The position numbers were made by a program, and so were the translations under genes. DNA of 64,000 nucleotides from Oxalobacteraceae bacterium CAVE-383 (GTDB taxonomy: Bacteria; Pseudomonadota; Gammaproteobacteria; Burkholderiales; Burkholderiaceae_D): the NCBI GenBank assembly GCA_004134995.1, contig REGP01000007.1:124001-188000 (forward strand). The letters run 5' to 3'. This document shows, piece by piece, positions 1 to 9,004 of the stretch. The notes beneath the pieces were generated by a model. It was not told the DNA's origin. It ran no database searches and saw nothing but the letters and a program-made list of their open reading frames with translations. Within the stretch, counting starts at the first letter, position 1. Every line of letters starts with the position of its first letter.

Positions 1-906
1 GGCAACCTGACCGGTTCGCGCATCGGCTTTCGCGGCGTGGAAGATCTGGGCGGCGGCCTGGCGGCGGTGTTCACACTGGAAAACGGCCTGGACGTCAGCA
101 CCGGCGCGGCGCTGCAAGGCGGCCGCCTGTTCGGCCGCCAGGCTTTCGTCGGCCTGCAAGGCAACTGGGGCAGCCTGCTGCTGGGCCGCCAGAACAGCCT
201 GCAACTGGACTGGATGAGCAAATACAACACCATGGACAACGCCACCTGGTCGTCCAAGGTGCTTGACGCCTCGTTCTCGGACCGCGTCGACAATGAAGTC
301 AAATTGTCCGTGAAAGTCGCCGATCCGCTTGATGTCTCCGCCTACTACAGCACCGGCTTCGACTCGACCAAGGGCGGCGAAATCGCCGGCAGCGCCAAGG
401 CGGGCCGCGAATATGGCTTGGGCACCCAATACACGGGCGGCACGTTGCGGCTGGCAGCGTTGTACGATTCGAAAAACGGCCAGACCGCCGTCGCCGCATC
501 CGATACCGACCGCCATCTGACATTCGGCGCGCGCTACCGCTTCACCGAGTCTGTCGAAGCCATGGGCGGCTATCTGTTCCGCAAGCAGGACACGGCGAAC
601 GTCGTCACGCGCGCCGATATGTACTGGATCGGCGCGACATGGCAGGTTATCGGCCCGTGGCAGCTCAGCGCGTCGTACTACCATCTCAACCAGAAGGAAT
701 CGGCTCAGGATCCGTCGTCGATCGTCACCCTGGTCAAGTACAACCTGTCCAAGCGCACCGATCTGTACCTGATCAATTCGTATGTGATGAACCGGGGCGG
801 CTCGAATCTGGGCGTCAACGGATTCGGTTCCGGCACCGCCACCACCGACATCACGCCTGGCAGCAATCAGTTCGGTACAATGTTCGGCATTCGCCACACA
901 TTCTGA
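1..906 (+). CDS. Gram-negative general porin, 3' part only
   Basis: C-terminal part of an outer-membrane trimeric beta-barrel porin. The reading frame is open from base 1 and the true start lies outside the window. The visible part opens with the porin-like segment SRIGFRGVEDLGGGLAAVF, followed by alternating amphipathic strands (FVGLQGNWGSLLLGRQ, YGLGTQYTGGTLRLAALYD), and ends FGIRHTF, the terminal aromatic that signals outer-membrane insertion. At least 302 residues are present against about 350-380 for the family. It lies 10 bp before an ABC importer gene on the same strand, so it may be the outer-membrane pore for that importer's substrate (inference). Confidence 0.9.
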   Translation, partial: GNLTGSRIGFRGVEDLGGGLAAVFTLENGLDVSTGAALQGGRLFGRQAFVGLQGNWGSLLLGRQNSLQLDWMSKYNTMDNATWSSKVLDASFSDRVDNEVKLSVKVADPLDVSAYYSTGFDSTKGGEIAGSAKAGREYGLGTQYTGGTLRLAALYDSKNGQTAVAASDTDRHLTFGARYRFTESVEAMGGYLFRKQDTANVVTRADMYWIGATWQVIGPWQLSASYYHLNQKESAQDPSSIVTLVKYNLSKRTDLYLINSYVMNRGGSNLGVNGFGSGTATTDITPGSNQFGTMFGIRHTF

Positions 907-916
907 TCGGGCAGCG

Positions 917-2041
917 ATGACGGACAGTATCGTTGAGAAAAACGCCGGTACTTCGATCACGATCGAAGGTCTGAGTCATCGCTTCGCGCAAAATCCGGTG
1001 CTTGACGGCATCGATATCCATCTCGATGCCGGCCAGGTGCTGGCTTTGCTGGGCCCCTCCGGCTGCGGCAAGACCACATTGTTGAAATTACTGGCCGGCC
1101 TGTTGCCGGTCGAGCCGGGCCACGGCCGGATTCTGCTCGGCCAGACGGTAGTGGCCGGCGACGGGCGCTTTCTGCCGCCCGAAGCGCGCGGCCTGGGCAT
1201 GGTGTTCCAGGATTACGCGCTATGGCCGCACATGAGTGTCGGTAAGAATGTTGCGTTCGCGCTGGAAATGCGCGGACTGTCCAAAAAAGAATGCGCGCCG
1301 CGCGTGGCGCAGGCGCTGGAGACCGTCGGCCTCAAGGGCCAGGAAGCGCGCAATCCTTCCAGCCTCTCCGGCGGCCAACAGCAGCGCGTGGCGCTGGCGC
1401 GCGCCATCGTGGCGCGGCCGCAGGTGTTGCTGTTCGACGAACCGCTGTCGAATCTGGACCGCGATCTGCGCGAAAGCCTGTGCCATGAAATCGGCGCGCT
1501 GCTGCGCGAGATGGGCACCACCGCCGTCTACGTTACACATGATCAGGAAGAAGCCTTTGCCCTGGCCGACCGTATCGCCGTCATGCAGGGCGGCCGCATC
1601 CGCCAACTGGCCTCGCCGGAGCTGCTGATCAGCGAACCGGCCAGTACGCTGGTCGCCGAATTCCTGAAGCTCGGCACGCTGCTGCATGCGGACCACGTGC
1701 CCGAAACCTGGCGCGCCAAAGGCCAGGGCCGCAGCCGCGCGATCGCCGCGGACATGGTCGACATGGTCAGCATGCAGCACCTGTTCATTCCGCAATCGGC
1801 CGTCACGCTCACCCACGAATCCCGGCTCGCCGTTCACGCCGATACATCGGATGCGGTCGACAGCCTGCGCGGCGAAGTGCTGGCGCAGCGCTATCGGCAC
1901 GGCCGCTTCACCACCGAAGTCCGCACCGCCCATATGCCGCACAGCCTGGTCCTGAGCACCGATACGCGCCTGTCCGCGGGCCAGATCGTCGATCTGACAT
2001 TGGATTGGCAACGTCTGCGTTGGCTGCCCCAATCCATTTAA
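917..2041 (+). CDS. ABC importer ATP-binding protein, Fe(III)/2-aminoethylphosphonate class
   Basis: 374-residue ATPase energising the importer formed with the next two genes. Visible: Walker A GPSGCGKTT (about residue 47), Q-loop FQDYALWPHMS, signature LSGGQQQRVALARA, Walker B VLLFDEPLSNLD, and switch His in VYVTHDQEEA. The roughly 130-residue C-terminal extension fits the TOBE regulatory region of the FbpC/PotA/CysA type. The cassette order ATPase, binding protein, fused permease matches ferric-iron and 2-aminoethylphosphonate importers. Sequence alone does not decide between these substrates. Confidence 0.9.
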   Translation: MTDSIVEKNAGTSITIEGLSHRFAQNPVLDGIDIHLDAGQVLALLGPSGCGKTTLLKLLAGLLPVEPGHGRILLGQTVVAGDGRFLPPEARGLGMVFQDYALWPHMSVGKNVAFALEMRGLSKKECAPRVAQALETVGLKGQEARNPSSLSGGQQQRVALARAIVARPQVLLFDEPLSNLDRDLRESLCHEIGALLREMGTTAVYVTHDQEEAFALADRIAVMQGGRIRQLASPELLISEPASTLVAEFLKLGTLLHADHVPETWRAKGQGRSRAIAADMVDMVSMQHLFIPQSAVTLTHESRLAVHADTSDAVDSLRGEVLAQRYRHGRFTTEVRTAHMPHSLVLSTDTRLSAGQIVDLTLDWQRLRWLPQSI

Positions 2042-2050
2042 AGGAATCTC

Positions 2051-3022
2051 ATGCGTAAATTATTGAAACCGGCCGCCGTCTGCGCGGCATTCGCCGCTAC
2101 GTTGGCCGCGCCCGCTGCGCAGGCCCTGACTGTCTACAGCGCCGGCCCCGGCAAATTGATCGAAACGCTGGCCTCGGATTTCAAGAGCGCCACCGGCATC
2201 AATGTCGACGTCTTCCAGGCCGACACCGGCAAGGTGATGGCGCGGCTGCAGGCCGAAGCCGCCAATCCGCATGCCGACGTCGTGATTTCCGCTTCCTGGG
2301 ACAGCGCGCAGGATCTGGACAAGCGCGGCTGGCTGCTGGCATACGAAAGCCCGAACGCCAAACAGGTCGCCGCCAAATACAAGACGCCGTCGTATGTCGC
2401 CCAGGGCCTGTCGGCGCTGGCGATCGTGTGGAACAGCAAAAGCGGCACGCCGCGCCCCGCCGAATGGATGGATCTGACCCTGCCGCCTTTCAAGGACAAG
2501 GTCACCATGCCCGATCCGGCGCAATCCGGCGCTTCGCTGGATCTGCTGTCCGGCCTGCAAAGCCGCCAGAGCGACCGCGCCTGGCAACTGTTCAGCGCGC
2601 TCAAAGCGAATGGCATGGTCATCGCCGGCCCGAATGCGCAAGCGATGAATCCGGTGTTGCAGGGCGCCAAGGCGGCGGTGTTCGGCGCGGTCGATTACGT
2701 CGCGCTGGAAGCGCGGGCCAAGGGTGAAAGCATCGAAGTGATTTTCCCGAAGAGCGGCACCGTGATCGCGCCGCGTCCGATGATGATCATGAAATCGTCG
2801 AAGGCGCAGGACGACGCCCGCAAGTTCATCGATTTCGTGTTGTCGCCGCAAGGCCAGGCGCGCGTGGCCGAAGCCTATCTGGTGCCGGCGCGCCAGGATA
2901 TCGCCATCAAGCGCCCGGCCCTGAAAGACATCAAATTGCTGCCGGACGCCGAAAGCAACGCCCAATACGCTTCGCGCGCGGCATTGCTGTATCGCTTCTC
3001 GACGCTGTTCGGCCGCAAGTAA
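2051..3022 (+). CDS. Periplasmic substrate-binding protein of Fe(III)/AEP-type ABC importer
   Basis: 323-residue exported binding protein. It has a signal peptide (hydrophobic segment, cleavage after about AAQA at residue 25), then LTVYSAGPGKLIETLASDF, the usual opening of ferric-binding and AEP-binding proteins. The N-terminal lobe has DVVISASWDSAQDLDKRG and the hinge region ALAIVWNSKSG. A purine-rich ribosome site (AAGGA) lies 5 bases before ATG, and the gene begins 9 bp after the ATPase stop. Fbp-type tyrosine iron ligands could not be assigned, so the substrate stays open. Confidence 0.88.
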   Translation: MRKLLKPAAVCAAFAATLAAPAAQALTVYSAGPGKLIETLASDFKSATGINVDVFQADTGKVMARLQAEAANPHADVVISASWDSAQDLDKRGWLLAYESPNAKQVAAKYKTPSYVAQGLSALAIVWNSKSGTPRPAEWMDLTLPPFKDKVTMPDPAQSGASLDLLSGLQSRQSDRAWQLFSALKANGMVIAGPNAQAMNPVLQGAKAAVFGAVDYVALEARAKGESIEVIFPKSGTVIAPRPMMIMKSSKAQDDARKFIDFVLSPQGQARVAEAYLVPARQDIAIKRPALKDIKLLPDAESNAQYASRAALLYRFSTLFGRK

Positions 3023-3052
3023 TCCCGATCATCCCCGCGTAAAGGCCGGCCG

Positions 3053-4741
3053 GTGTCCAACCAATCCAAAAACAGCTGGTCGCCTCTGGCCGTCGGCACC
3101 GCCGCCGCGCTGATCGCGGTGGTCGCCCTGCCGCTGGCCTTCGTTTTACTGCAGGCGATATTTCCGTCGCTGGCGGACGGTTCCCTGGCCGCGCCGTTTT
3201 CGCATCTGGCCGGTATTTTCGGCAATCCGGATCTGATGGGATTGACCTTCAATACCTTGCGCCTGGGCGCCTGCGTGGTGATGCTGAGCGCGGCCATCGG
3301 CATTCCGCTCGGCGCGCTGCGCGGCCTGTTCAAGCTGCCTTTGGCGCCGCTGTGGGATCTGATGCTGCTGGTGCCGTTCATGATCCCGCCGTATATCGCC
3401 GCGCTGGGCTGGATCATGCTTCTGCAGCCGCACGGCTATGTCGAACAGCTGTTTGGCGTGCATGCGGCGGGCTTCCTGTTTTCGTTCGGCGGCGTGGTGT
3501 TCGTGATGACGCTGAATGTTTTCCCGGTGGTGTATTTCGCGGTGTCGCGCAGCATTTCCACTTCGGGATCGCGGCTGGCCGACGTCGGCCGCGTCTGCGG
3601 CGGCTCGCCGTGGCGCTGCTTCCTGCGCATTACGCTGCCGCTGGCCACGCCGGGCATCGCCGCCAGCCTGCTGCTGGTGTTCGCCATGGCGATCGAGGAA
3701 TACGGCACGCCGGCCGCGCTGGCCGCCAATGCCGGCTTCTTCGTTCTGGTGACGGGCATCGAACGGCGTTTCTCGGACTGGCCGGTGGATTTGCCCGGCG
3801 CCGCCACGCTTTCCGTGATCCTGGTGGCGATGGCGATGCTGGCCTTCCTGCTGCAGCGCCGGATCCAGGGCAAGCATGTCTATGAAACGCTGAACGGCAA
3901 ACCCGGCGACACCTCGCTGCGCGCGCTCGGCGCCTGGCGCTGGCCGGTCACGGCGCTGTTCGCTCTGGCGGCGTTGGTCGCGGCCTGCGCGCCGTTGTTC
4001 TCGATTGTCGTCACCTCGTTCATGCGCACCTTGTCGGGCGGCCTGCATGCGGAAAACCTTTCGACCGTGCATTTCTCGGCCATTCTCGGCAGCGGCAATG
4101 CCGCATTGCGCGCGCTCGGCACCAGCATGGCGCTGGGCGGCGCAACGGCCCTGCTGACCGGCGTGCTCGGCGTGCTGGTGGCGTATTGCGTGGTGAAGAC
4201 CCGCATGCGCGGACGCGTATTGCTGGACGCCCTGTCGGTCATGCCGAATACGCTGCCCGGCATCGTGGTCGGCGTCGGGCTGATCCTGGCCTGGAACCAG
4301 CCGTTCTGGCCGGCCACGCCCTATAACACCTGGGCCATTCTGCTGTTGGCGTATTGCTGCCTGCTGTTGCCGTATCCGGTGCGCTACGCCAGCGCCGCAT
4401 TGGCGCAGATCGGCGACAACATGGAATCGGCCGCCCGCGTGCACGGCGCCTCGCTGCGCCGGACTTTGCTGAAGATTCTGATGCCGCTGCTGTTCCCGAG
4501 CGTGCTGGCCTCGATGCTGCTGGTATTCGCGGTCGCCTCGCGCGAACTGGTGGCTTCGCTGCTGTTGGCGCCGACCGGCGTGCAGACCGCGTCGCTGTTT
4601 ATCTGGCGGCAGTTCGAACAGGGATCGGTCGGACAGGGAATGGCCATGAGCGTGATCACCATTCTGATGACTACCACCGTGATGGTGGGCGTGACGCTGT
4701 GGCGTCAGAAAAAGGCGGGATCGGGCGCCGGATCGATGTAA
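3053..4741 (+). CDS. Two-domain ABC permease of Fe(III)/AEP-type importer
   Basis: 562-residue inner-membrane protein made of two fused permease halves, each with about six membrane segments and an EAA-type loop (RVCGGSPWRCFLRITLPLATPG near residue 180; RVHGASLRRTLLKILMPLLFPS near 465). The fusion replaces the usual heterodimer, as in FbpB and PhnV-like proteins. Start is GTG with AAAGG 7 bases upstream. It closes the three-gene importer and is followed by a hairpin shared with the convergent nickel permease gene. Confidence 0.88.
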   Translation: MSNQSKNSWSPLAVGTAAALIAVVALPLAFVLLQAIFPSLADGSLAAPFSHLAGIFGNPDLMGLTFNTLRLGACVVMLSAAIGIPLGALRGLFKLPLAPLWDLMLLVPFMIPPYIAALGWIMLLQPHGYVEQLFGVHAAGFLFSFGGVVFVMTLNVFPVVYFAVSRSISTSGSRLADVGRVCGGSPWRCFLRITLPLATPGIAASLLLVFAMAIEEYGTPAALAANAGFFVLVTGIERRFSDWPVDLPGAATLSVILVAMAMLAFLLQRRIQGKHVYETLNGKPGDTSLRALGAWRWPVTALFALAALVAACAPLFSIVVTSFMRTLSGGLHAENLSTVHFSAILGSGNAALRALGTSMALGGATALLTGVLGVLVAYCVVKTRMRGRVLLDALSVMPNTLPGIVVGVGLILAWNQPFWPATPYNTWAILLLAYCCLLLPYPVRYASAALAQIGDNMESAARVHGASLRRTLLKILMPLLFPSVLASMLLVFAVASRELVASLLLAPTGVQTASLFIWRQFEQGSVGQGMAMSVITILMTTTVMVGVTLWRQKKAGSGAGSM

Positions 4742-4743
4742 AC

Positions 4744-4773
4744 AAAAACGGCCGGGTCGCTTGAACCCGGCCG
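4744..4773 (-). terminator. Rho-independent terminator of the nickel permease gene
   Basis: A 9-bp GC-rich stem (CGGCCGGGT paired with ACCCGGCCG, 7-nt loop). On the minus strand it is followed by TTTTTGTTT. It lies between two convergent genes; the T-run favours termination of the minus-strand gene. Confidence 0.75.
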
Positions 4774-4833
4774 AAATCTGCGCCTGCGTGAAATCCGGAT
4801 CTGCCTGAATCGTTCCGGATCGCGCCGCCTGAC

Positions 4834-5916
4834 TTAACCCGCCGCCGCGCCGTCCGCCGGCATTTGCCGCACTTCCAGATCGTCGAGGCGATACCATTTG
4901 TAGATCGCCCAGGAAGCGATCCAGCTCAGCATGAACAGGCCGATGATCAGATAACCGACCATGCCGAAATGCCCCGCGATGTCGCCGACCATGTCCCAGA
5001 ACGCGCCGGACAGATGCAGCTTGTCGCCGATCAGTCCCAGCACTTCGATGCCGCCGATCACCACCGCCACCAGCACCGAGACGAAAGTGATGGTCATGTT
5101 GTAGTACAGCTTGCGGATCGGTTTGACGAAAGCCCAGCCATACGCGCCCAGCATCAGGATGCCGTCGGTGGTGTCGATGAGCGCCATGCCGGCGGTAAAC
5201 AAGGCCGGGAAAATCAGGATCGACCAGATCGACAATCCGCGCGTGGCTTCCGTCGCGGACAGGCCCAGCAGGGCGATTTCAGTGGCGGTATCGAAACCCA
5301 GGCCGAACAGCACGCCGAGCGGATACATATGCCAGCTGCGCGTGATGATGCGGAACATCGGACGGAAAATGCGCGCCAGGAAGCCGCGGCCGGCCAGCAG
5401 CATGTTCATGTCTTCTTCAACATACGGCTCGCCGCGGCAGACGCGGCGGAAGGTCTTGTACACCGAGCGCAGCACCACCAGGTTGATGGCCGCGATGATC
5501 AGCAGGAAGAATGCCGATACCAGCGTGCCGATCAGGCCGCCGATTTCGCGCACCGAATCGATCTGCGTGCGGAATGCCGCGGCGGTGGCGGCAATCGCCA
5601 CGCAGGCCAGGAACACCACGGTCGAATGGCCCAGCGAAAACATGAAGCCGACCGCGACCGGTTTCTTGCCTTCCTGCATCAGCTTGCGCGTGACGTTGTC
5701 GATGGCGGCGATGTGATCGGCGTCGACCGCGTGGCGCAGGCCGAAGCTGTAGGCCAGGAACGAGGTCCCCATCAGCAGCGGATAGTCGCGGAAGGTAATG
5801 AACGCCCACAGCCACGCGCCGACGTTCATCGCGATCAGCAAGGTGTACATGCCGATGACTTTGCCCTTCACATCGGCGGAAGCATCGTTGAATAAAGCCT
5901 GAATCGAACGGCGCAT
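4834..5916 (-). CDS. Nickel/cobalt transporter, NiCoT (HoxN/NixA) family
   Basis: 360-residue inner-membrane Ni(II)/Co(II) permease. The diagnostic NiCoT signatures are present: HAVDADHIAAIDNVTRKL (HX4DH motif, second membrane segment), LGFDTATEIALL, and GMALIDTTDGILM. About eight hydrophobic segments are visible. The start has a strong GAGGAGG ribosome site. It is divergent from a TonB receptor gene across a regulatory region with NikR-type operators, and nikR lies just beyond that receptor, which makes nickel the likely substrate (inference from context plus known NikR biology). Confidence 0.93.
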   Translation of the reverse strand: MRRSIQALFNDASADVKGKVIGMYTLLIAMNVGAWLWAFITFRDYPLLMGTSFLAYSFGLRHAVDADHIAAIDNVTRKLMQEGKKPVAVGFMFSLGHSTVVFLACVAIAATAAAFRTQIDSVREIGGLIGTLVSAFFLLIIAAINLVVLRSVYKTFRRVCRGEPYVEEDMNMLLAGRGFLARIFRPMFRIITRSWHMYPLGVLFGLGFDTATEIALLGLSATEATRGLSIWSILIFPALFTAGMALIDTTDGILMLGAYGWAFVKPIRKLYYNMTITFVSVLVAVVIGGIEVLGLIGDKLHLSGAFWDMVGDIAGHFGMVGYLIIGLFMLSWIASWAIYKWYRLDDLEVRQMPADGAAAG

Positions 5917-6003
5917 CGCGCCTCCTCTGAATTTGGTTGTTACCGTTGGACCGTTACTACTTTTTTAAAAAAAATCATACGCGACAGCGGTTTTTTACGG
6001 TTC

Positions 6004-6030
6004 GTATGAGCATTCGATAATTGCTCATAC
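6004..6030. promoter_or_regulatory. NikR-like operator 1
   Basis: GTATGA-N15-TCATAC, extended to GTATGAGC-N11-GCTCATAC, an 8-bp perfect inverted repeat. The E. coli NikR site is GTATGA-N16-TCATAC, so the half-sites match exactly while the spacer is one base shorter. A further TCATAC half-site at 5975-5980 overlaps a possible minus-strand -10 (TATGAT) for the permease gene. Confidence 0.8.
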
Positions 6031-6127
6031 CGGAAATGCCGAAACCGGGGAATCCGAAAGATACCACAAAATTCAATAAAAGGAACGTCGGTCCATATAA
6101 AGGAACGGAAATGGGGCGCCTTGGATA

Positions 6128-6154
6128 GTATGACGAATTATAAAATAATCATAC
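6128..6154. promoter_or_regulatory. NikR-like operator 2
   Basis: Second GTATGA-N15-TCATAC with the same 15-base spacer, exactly 124 bp from operator 1. It ends 7 bp before the -35 box of the TonB-receptor promoter, a position that would let a bound repressor hinder polymerase. Confidence 0.82.
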
Positions 6155-6161
6155 ATTTTCG

Positions 6162-6191
6162 TTGACAGAGAAATATTCCGGCCGATATTAT
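6162..6191 (+). promoter_or_regulatory. Sigma-70-type promoter of the TonB receptor gene
   Basis: TTGACA at 6162-6167 and TATTAT at 6186-6191, spacer 18 bp. It lies about 85 bp before the receptor start and directly downstream of NikR-like operator 2. Confidence 0.65.
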
Positions 6192-6277
6192 TCGCCCAAT
6201 AAAACAGAACGACGTTCCATATATCGGAAATTACGGCGAGCCGACGGGCGCAACCTCAACAATCAACGGGAATCAAC

Positions 6278-8359
6278 ATGCAACTCGACAAGACCAAACT
6301 GGCGCTGGCGATCGCTCTCGCGCTCTTCGGCTTGAACGCCGCATCCGCTGCGGACAGCACCGGCGCCAAGAGCGACGATGCATCGCCCCAGCTCGACGCC
6401 ATTACCGTCATCGGACATTACGACAACGCCGTCGGCACCTCGGATGCCGCCAGCCAGGGCACGGTAACCTCCAGGCTGATCGCGAACCGCCCCGCCCTGC
6501 GCACCGGCGAACTGCTGGAATTCGTGCCCGGCCTGATCGTCACCCAGCACAGCGGCGACGGCAAGGCCAACCAATATTTCCTGCGCGGCTTCAATCTGGA
6601 CCACGGCACCGACTTCGCCACCTATGTCGACGACGTCCCGGTCAACATGCGCACCCATGCGCACGGCCAGGGCTATACCGACCTGAACTTCCTGATTCCC
6701 GAACTGGTCGGCCGCATCGACTACAAAAAGGGACCGTATTTCGCCGAGGAAGGCGATTTCGCCTCGGCCGGCGCGGCCCATATGGGCCTGGTCAACGAGT
6801 TGCCGCAAGGCATCGCTTCGGTCACCGCGGGCAGCAACGGCTATATGCGCGCCCTGGTGGCCGATTCGTTCAAGGCGCACGACGGCACGCTGCTGTACGG
6901 CCTGGACTTGGGCCGCAACAACGGCCCCTGGGACAATCCGGAAGAGGCGCGCCGCTACAACGGCATTCTGCGCTACACCGGCGGCACCAAGGCCGACGGC
7001 TTCAACCTGACGGCAATGGCCTATCACAACACATGGAATTCGACCGATCAAATTCCGGTACGTGCGGTGCAGTCCGGCCTGACCGACCGCTTCGGCGCAA
7101 TCGATCCCAGCGACGGCGGCAGCACTTCCCGCTACAGCCTGAATTACGCCCGGCACAAGCGCGACGCCGATCATCTGTTTGAAATGAACGCTTACGTGGT
7201 GCATTCGAAACTGGATCTGTTCAGCGATTTCACCTATTTCCAGGACAATCCGGTCACCGGCGACCAGTTCCATCAAAGCGAAAAGCGCAATATGGTTGGC
7301 GTGAACGCCGCCCAGACCTGGTTCGGCAAGATGGGGCGCTTCGACGTGCAGAACAAGATCGGCCTGCAAACCCGCTATGACGATATCTCGCCGATCGGCT
7401 TGTACAGCACGCAAAACCGCCAATACGTTTCGACCACGCGCGAAGACACCGTCAAGGAAGGCAGCATCGGCATCTTCGGCGAAAACACCACGCAATGGCT
7501 GGACAAATTCCGCACCGTGGCCGGCCTGCGCTATGACATCTATCACTTCAACGTCAACAGCAGCATCCAAGGCAACTCCGGCTCGGCGCGGGATCACGCG
7601 CTCTCGCCGAAGCTGTCGCTGATCTTCGGACCCTGGGCCAAGACCGAATACTTCCTCAACTACGGCAAGGGCTTCCACAGCAATGACGGCCGCGGCACCA
7701 CACAGACGCAATTGCCGAACGGCGGCGGCCCTTCGGATCCGGTTACGCCGCTGGTGGGCACGCGCGGCGCCGAGATCGGCGTGCGCTCGGAAATCATCCC
7801 CGGCCTGCAAAGCTCGTTTGCCCTGTGGCGCCTGGATCTGAATTCCGAACTGGTGTTTTCCGGCGACGCCGGGGATACGTCGCCGAGCCGGCCGAGCACC
7901 CGTCACGGCATCGAGTGGAATAACCACTACATCGCCAATTCCTGGCTGAACATCGATCTGGACCTGGCCATGTCGCATGCGCGCTATACGCAGGACGATC
8001 CGGTCGGCAATTACATTCCCGGCTCGATCAACAAGGTGGCGTCATTCGGTTTCAGCGTCAACGATCGCGGTCCATGGTCGGGCGCGTTCCAGTTGCGTTA
8101 TTTCGGCCCGCGCCCGCTGATCGAAGACAACAGCGTGAATTCGCAATCGACCACCCTGGCCTATGCGCGCGTGGGCTACAAGTTCACGCCGAAGACCAGG
8201 CTGACATTGGACGTCTTCAATCTGTTCAACCGCCAGGCCAGCGATATCGATTATCTGTATCCGTCGCAACTGCCGGGCGAAGCCGCGCCGGTCAACGGCA
8301 TTGCCTTCCATCCGGTCGAACCGCGCAGCTTCCGCCTGACCCTGGCGCACAATTTTTAA
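6278..8359 (+). CDS. TonB-dependent outer-membrane receptor, probably for nickel
   Basis: 693-residue gated beta-barrel. It has a signal peptide (cleavage near ASAAD, residue 24), a TonB-box-like stretch DAITVIG near residue 46, a plug domain (GELLEFVPGLIVTQHSG, NQYFLRGFNLDHGTDFATY, VGRIDYKKGPYFAEEG), and a C-terminal barrel ending in Phe (LTLAHNF). The plug is rich in His (THAHGQG). Position between a NiCoT permease and nikR, under NikR-like boxes, makes nickel or a nickel chelate the best guess. NikR-linked TonB receptors are known from comparative genomics of nickel uptake; this one is assigned by context only. Confidence 0.88.
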   Translation: MQLDKTKLALAIALALFGLNAASAADSTGAKSDDASPQLDAITVIGHYDNAVGTSDAASQGTVTSRLIANRPALRTGELLEFVPGLIVTQHSGDGKANQYFLRGFNLDHGTDFATYVDDVPVNMRTHAHGQGYTDLNFLIPELVGRIDYKKGPYFAEEGDFASAGAAHMGLVNELPQGIASVTAGSNGYMRALVADSFKAHDGTLLYGLDLGRNNGPWDNPEEARRYNGILRYTGGTKADGFNLTAMAYHNTWNSTDQIPVRAVQSGLTDRFGAIDPSDGGSTSRYSLNYARHKRDADHLFEMNAYVVHSKLDLFSDFTYFQDNPVTGDQFHQSEKRNMVGVNAAQTWFGKMGRFDVQNKIGLQTRYDDISPIGLYSTQNRQYVSTTREDTVKEGSIGIFGENTTQWLDKFRTVAGLRYDIYHFNVNSSIQGNSGSARDHALSPKLSLIFGPWAKTEYFLNYGKGFHSNDGRGTTQTQLPNGGGPSDPVTPLVGTRGAEIGVRSEIIPGLQSSFALWRLDLNSELVFSGDAGDTSPSRPSTRHGIEWNNHYIANSWLNIDLDLAMSHARYTQDDPVGNYIPGSINKVASFGFSVNDRGPWSGAFQLRYFGPRPLIEDNSVNSQSTTLAYARVGYKFTPKTRLTLDVFNLFNRQASDIDYLYPSQLPGEAAPVNGIAFHPVEPRSFRLTLAHNF

Positions 8360-8436
8360 AGCGTTTTTGCGTATGTCGTGGCAAAGCCGCATGGAAAGTG
8401 TCATCATCCCGAAAATTCAATCAATTTAGGGATACC

Positions 8437-8892
8437 ATGCGGCGCTTAACAATTTCAGTCGACGACGATCTGGCCGACGCATTCGACCGGATGGTCGAAC
8501 AAAAAGGCTATTTGAATCGCTCCGAAGCCTTCCGCGACCTGGTGCGCCGGCAATTGGGCGAGGCCGAGATGTCGGAAGGCAAGGCCAAGTGGTGCGTCGC
8601 GACGCTGACGTATATCTACGATCACCATGAGCGCCAGCTGGCCAATCGCGTCACCCAATTGCAGCATGACCATCACGACGTGGCGGTGGCAGCCCAGCAC
8701 ATCCACCTGGATCACGACAACTGCCTGGAAACACTCATATTGCGCGGCAAGATCAGCGACGTGCGCGCCTGCGCCGACGCCATCGTCTCCCAGACCGGCG
8801 TGCGGCACGGCAATATTCATATCGTGCCGATGGATATCAAATCCGACAAATACGTGCGCGTCGGGCATATGCATGTGCATCCGCATAGCTAA
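8437..8892 (+). CDS. nikR: Nickel-responsive regulator NikR
   Basis: 151-residue ribbon-helix-helix repressor with an ACT-like nickel-sensing domain. The N-terminal RHH is MRRLTISVDDDLADAFDRMV. The C-terminal domain has the nickel ligands in order: HHDVAVAAQH, then HIHLDHDNC, corresponding to E. coli His76, His87, His89 and Cys95. The frame is open further upstream, but the ATG at 8437 gives the correct N-terminus for the family; AGGGA lies just upstream. Nickel binding should let it occupy the GTATGA...TCATAC sites at 6004 and 6128 and repress both uptake genes. It starts 77 bp after the receptor stop and may be co-transcribed with it. Confidence 0.95.
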   Translation: MRRLTISVDDDLADAFDRMVEQKGYLNRSEAFRDLVRRQLGEAEMSEGKAKWCVATLTYIYDHHERQLANRVTQLQHDHHDVAVAAQHIHLDHDNCLETLILRGKISDVRACADAIVSQTGVRHGNIHIVPMDIKSDKYVRVGHMHVHPHS

Positions 8893-8930
8893 ATGGCCAA
8901 ACAGGCATCAAGCCGGGAATTCCACCATTA

Positions 8931-8966
8931 AAAAAGCCGCTGTGAAACGATCACAGCGGCTTTTGT
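8931..8966. terminator. Bidirectional terminator between nikR and wrbA
   Basis: Perfect 14-bp stem (AAAAGCCGCTGTGA paired with its complement, loop AACGA). A-run on one side and T-run on the other make it usable from both convergent genes. Confidence 0.85.
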
Positions 8967-9004
8967 CTTTCAGGCTGCATAAGCAGCCGCTCCGAAACCG
9001 GGCA

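Larger units (their letters stand above)
6004..6231. repeat. Degenerate direct duplication of a promoter module (~124 bp period)
   Basis: The 361-bp space between the nickel permease and the TonB receptor holds two related units. Each begins with a NikR-like box (6004 and 6128) and carries, 70 bp further on, CAATAAAA followed by a similar block: 6074-6105 and 6197-6229 match at most positions, including GAACG, TCCATATA and GGAA. Between these anchors the sequence has diverged; only the second unit keeps a good -35/-10 pair. Apart from regulatory DNA I see no gene here. Confidence 0.6.

Noticed and set aside
3146..4897. 583-codon minus-strand frame opposite the ABC permease
   Set aside because: Gln/Arg/His-rich shadow with no recognisable fold.
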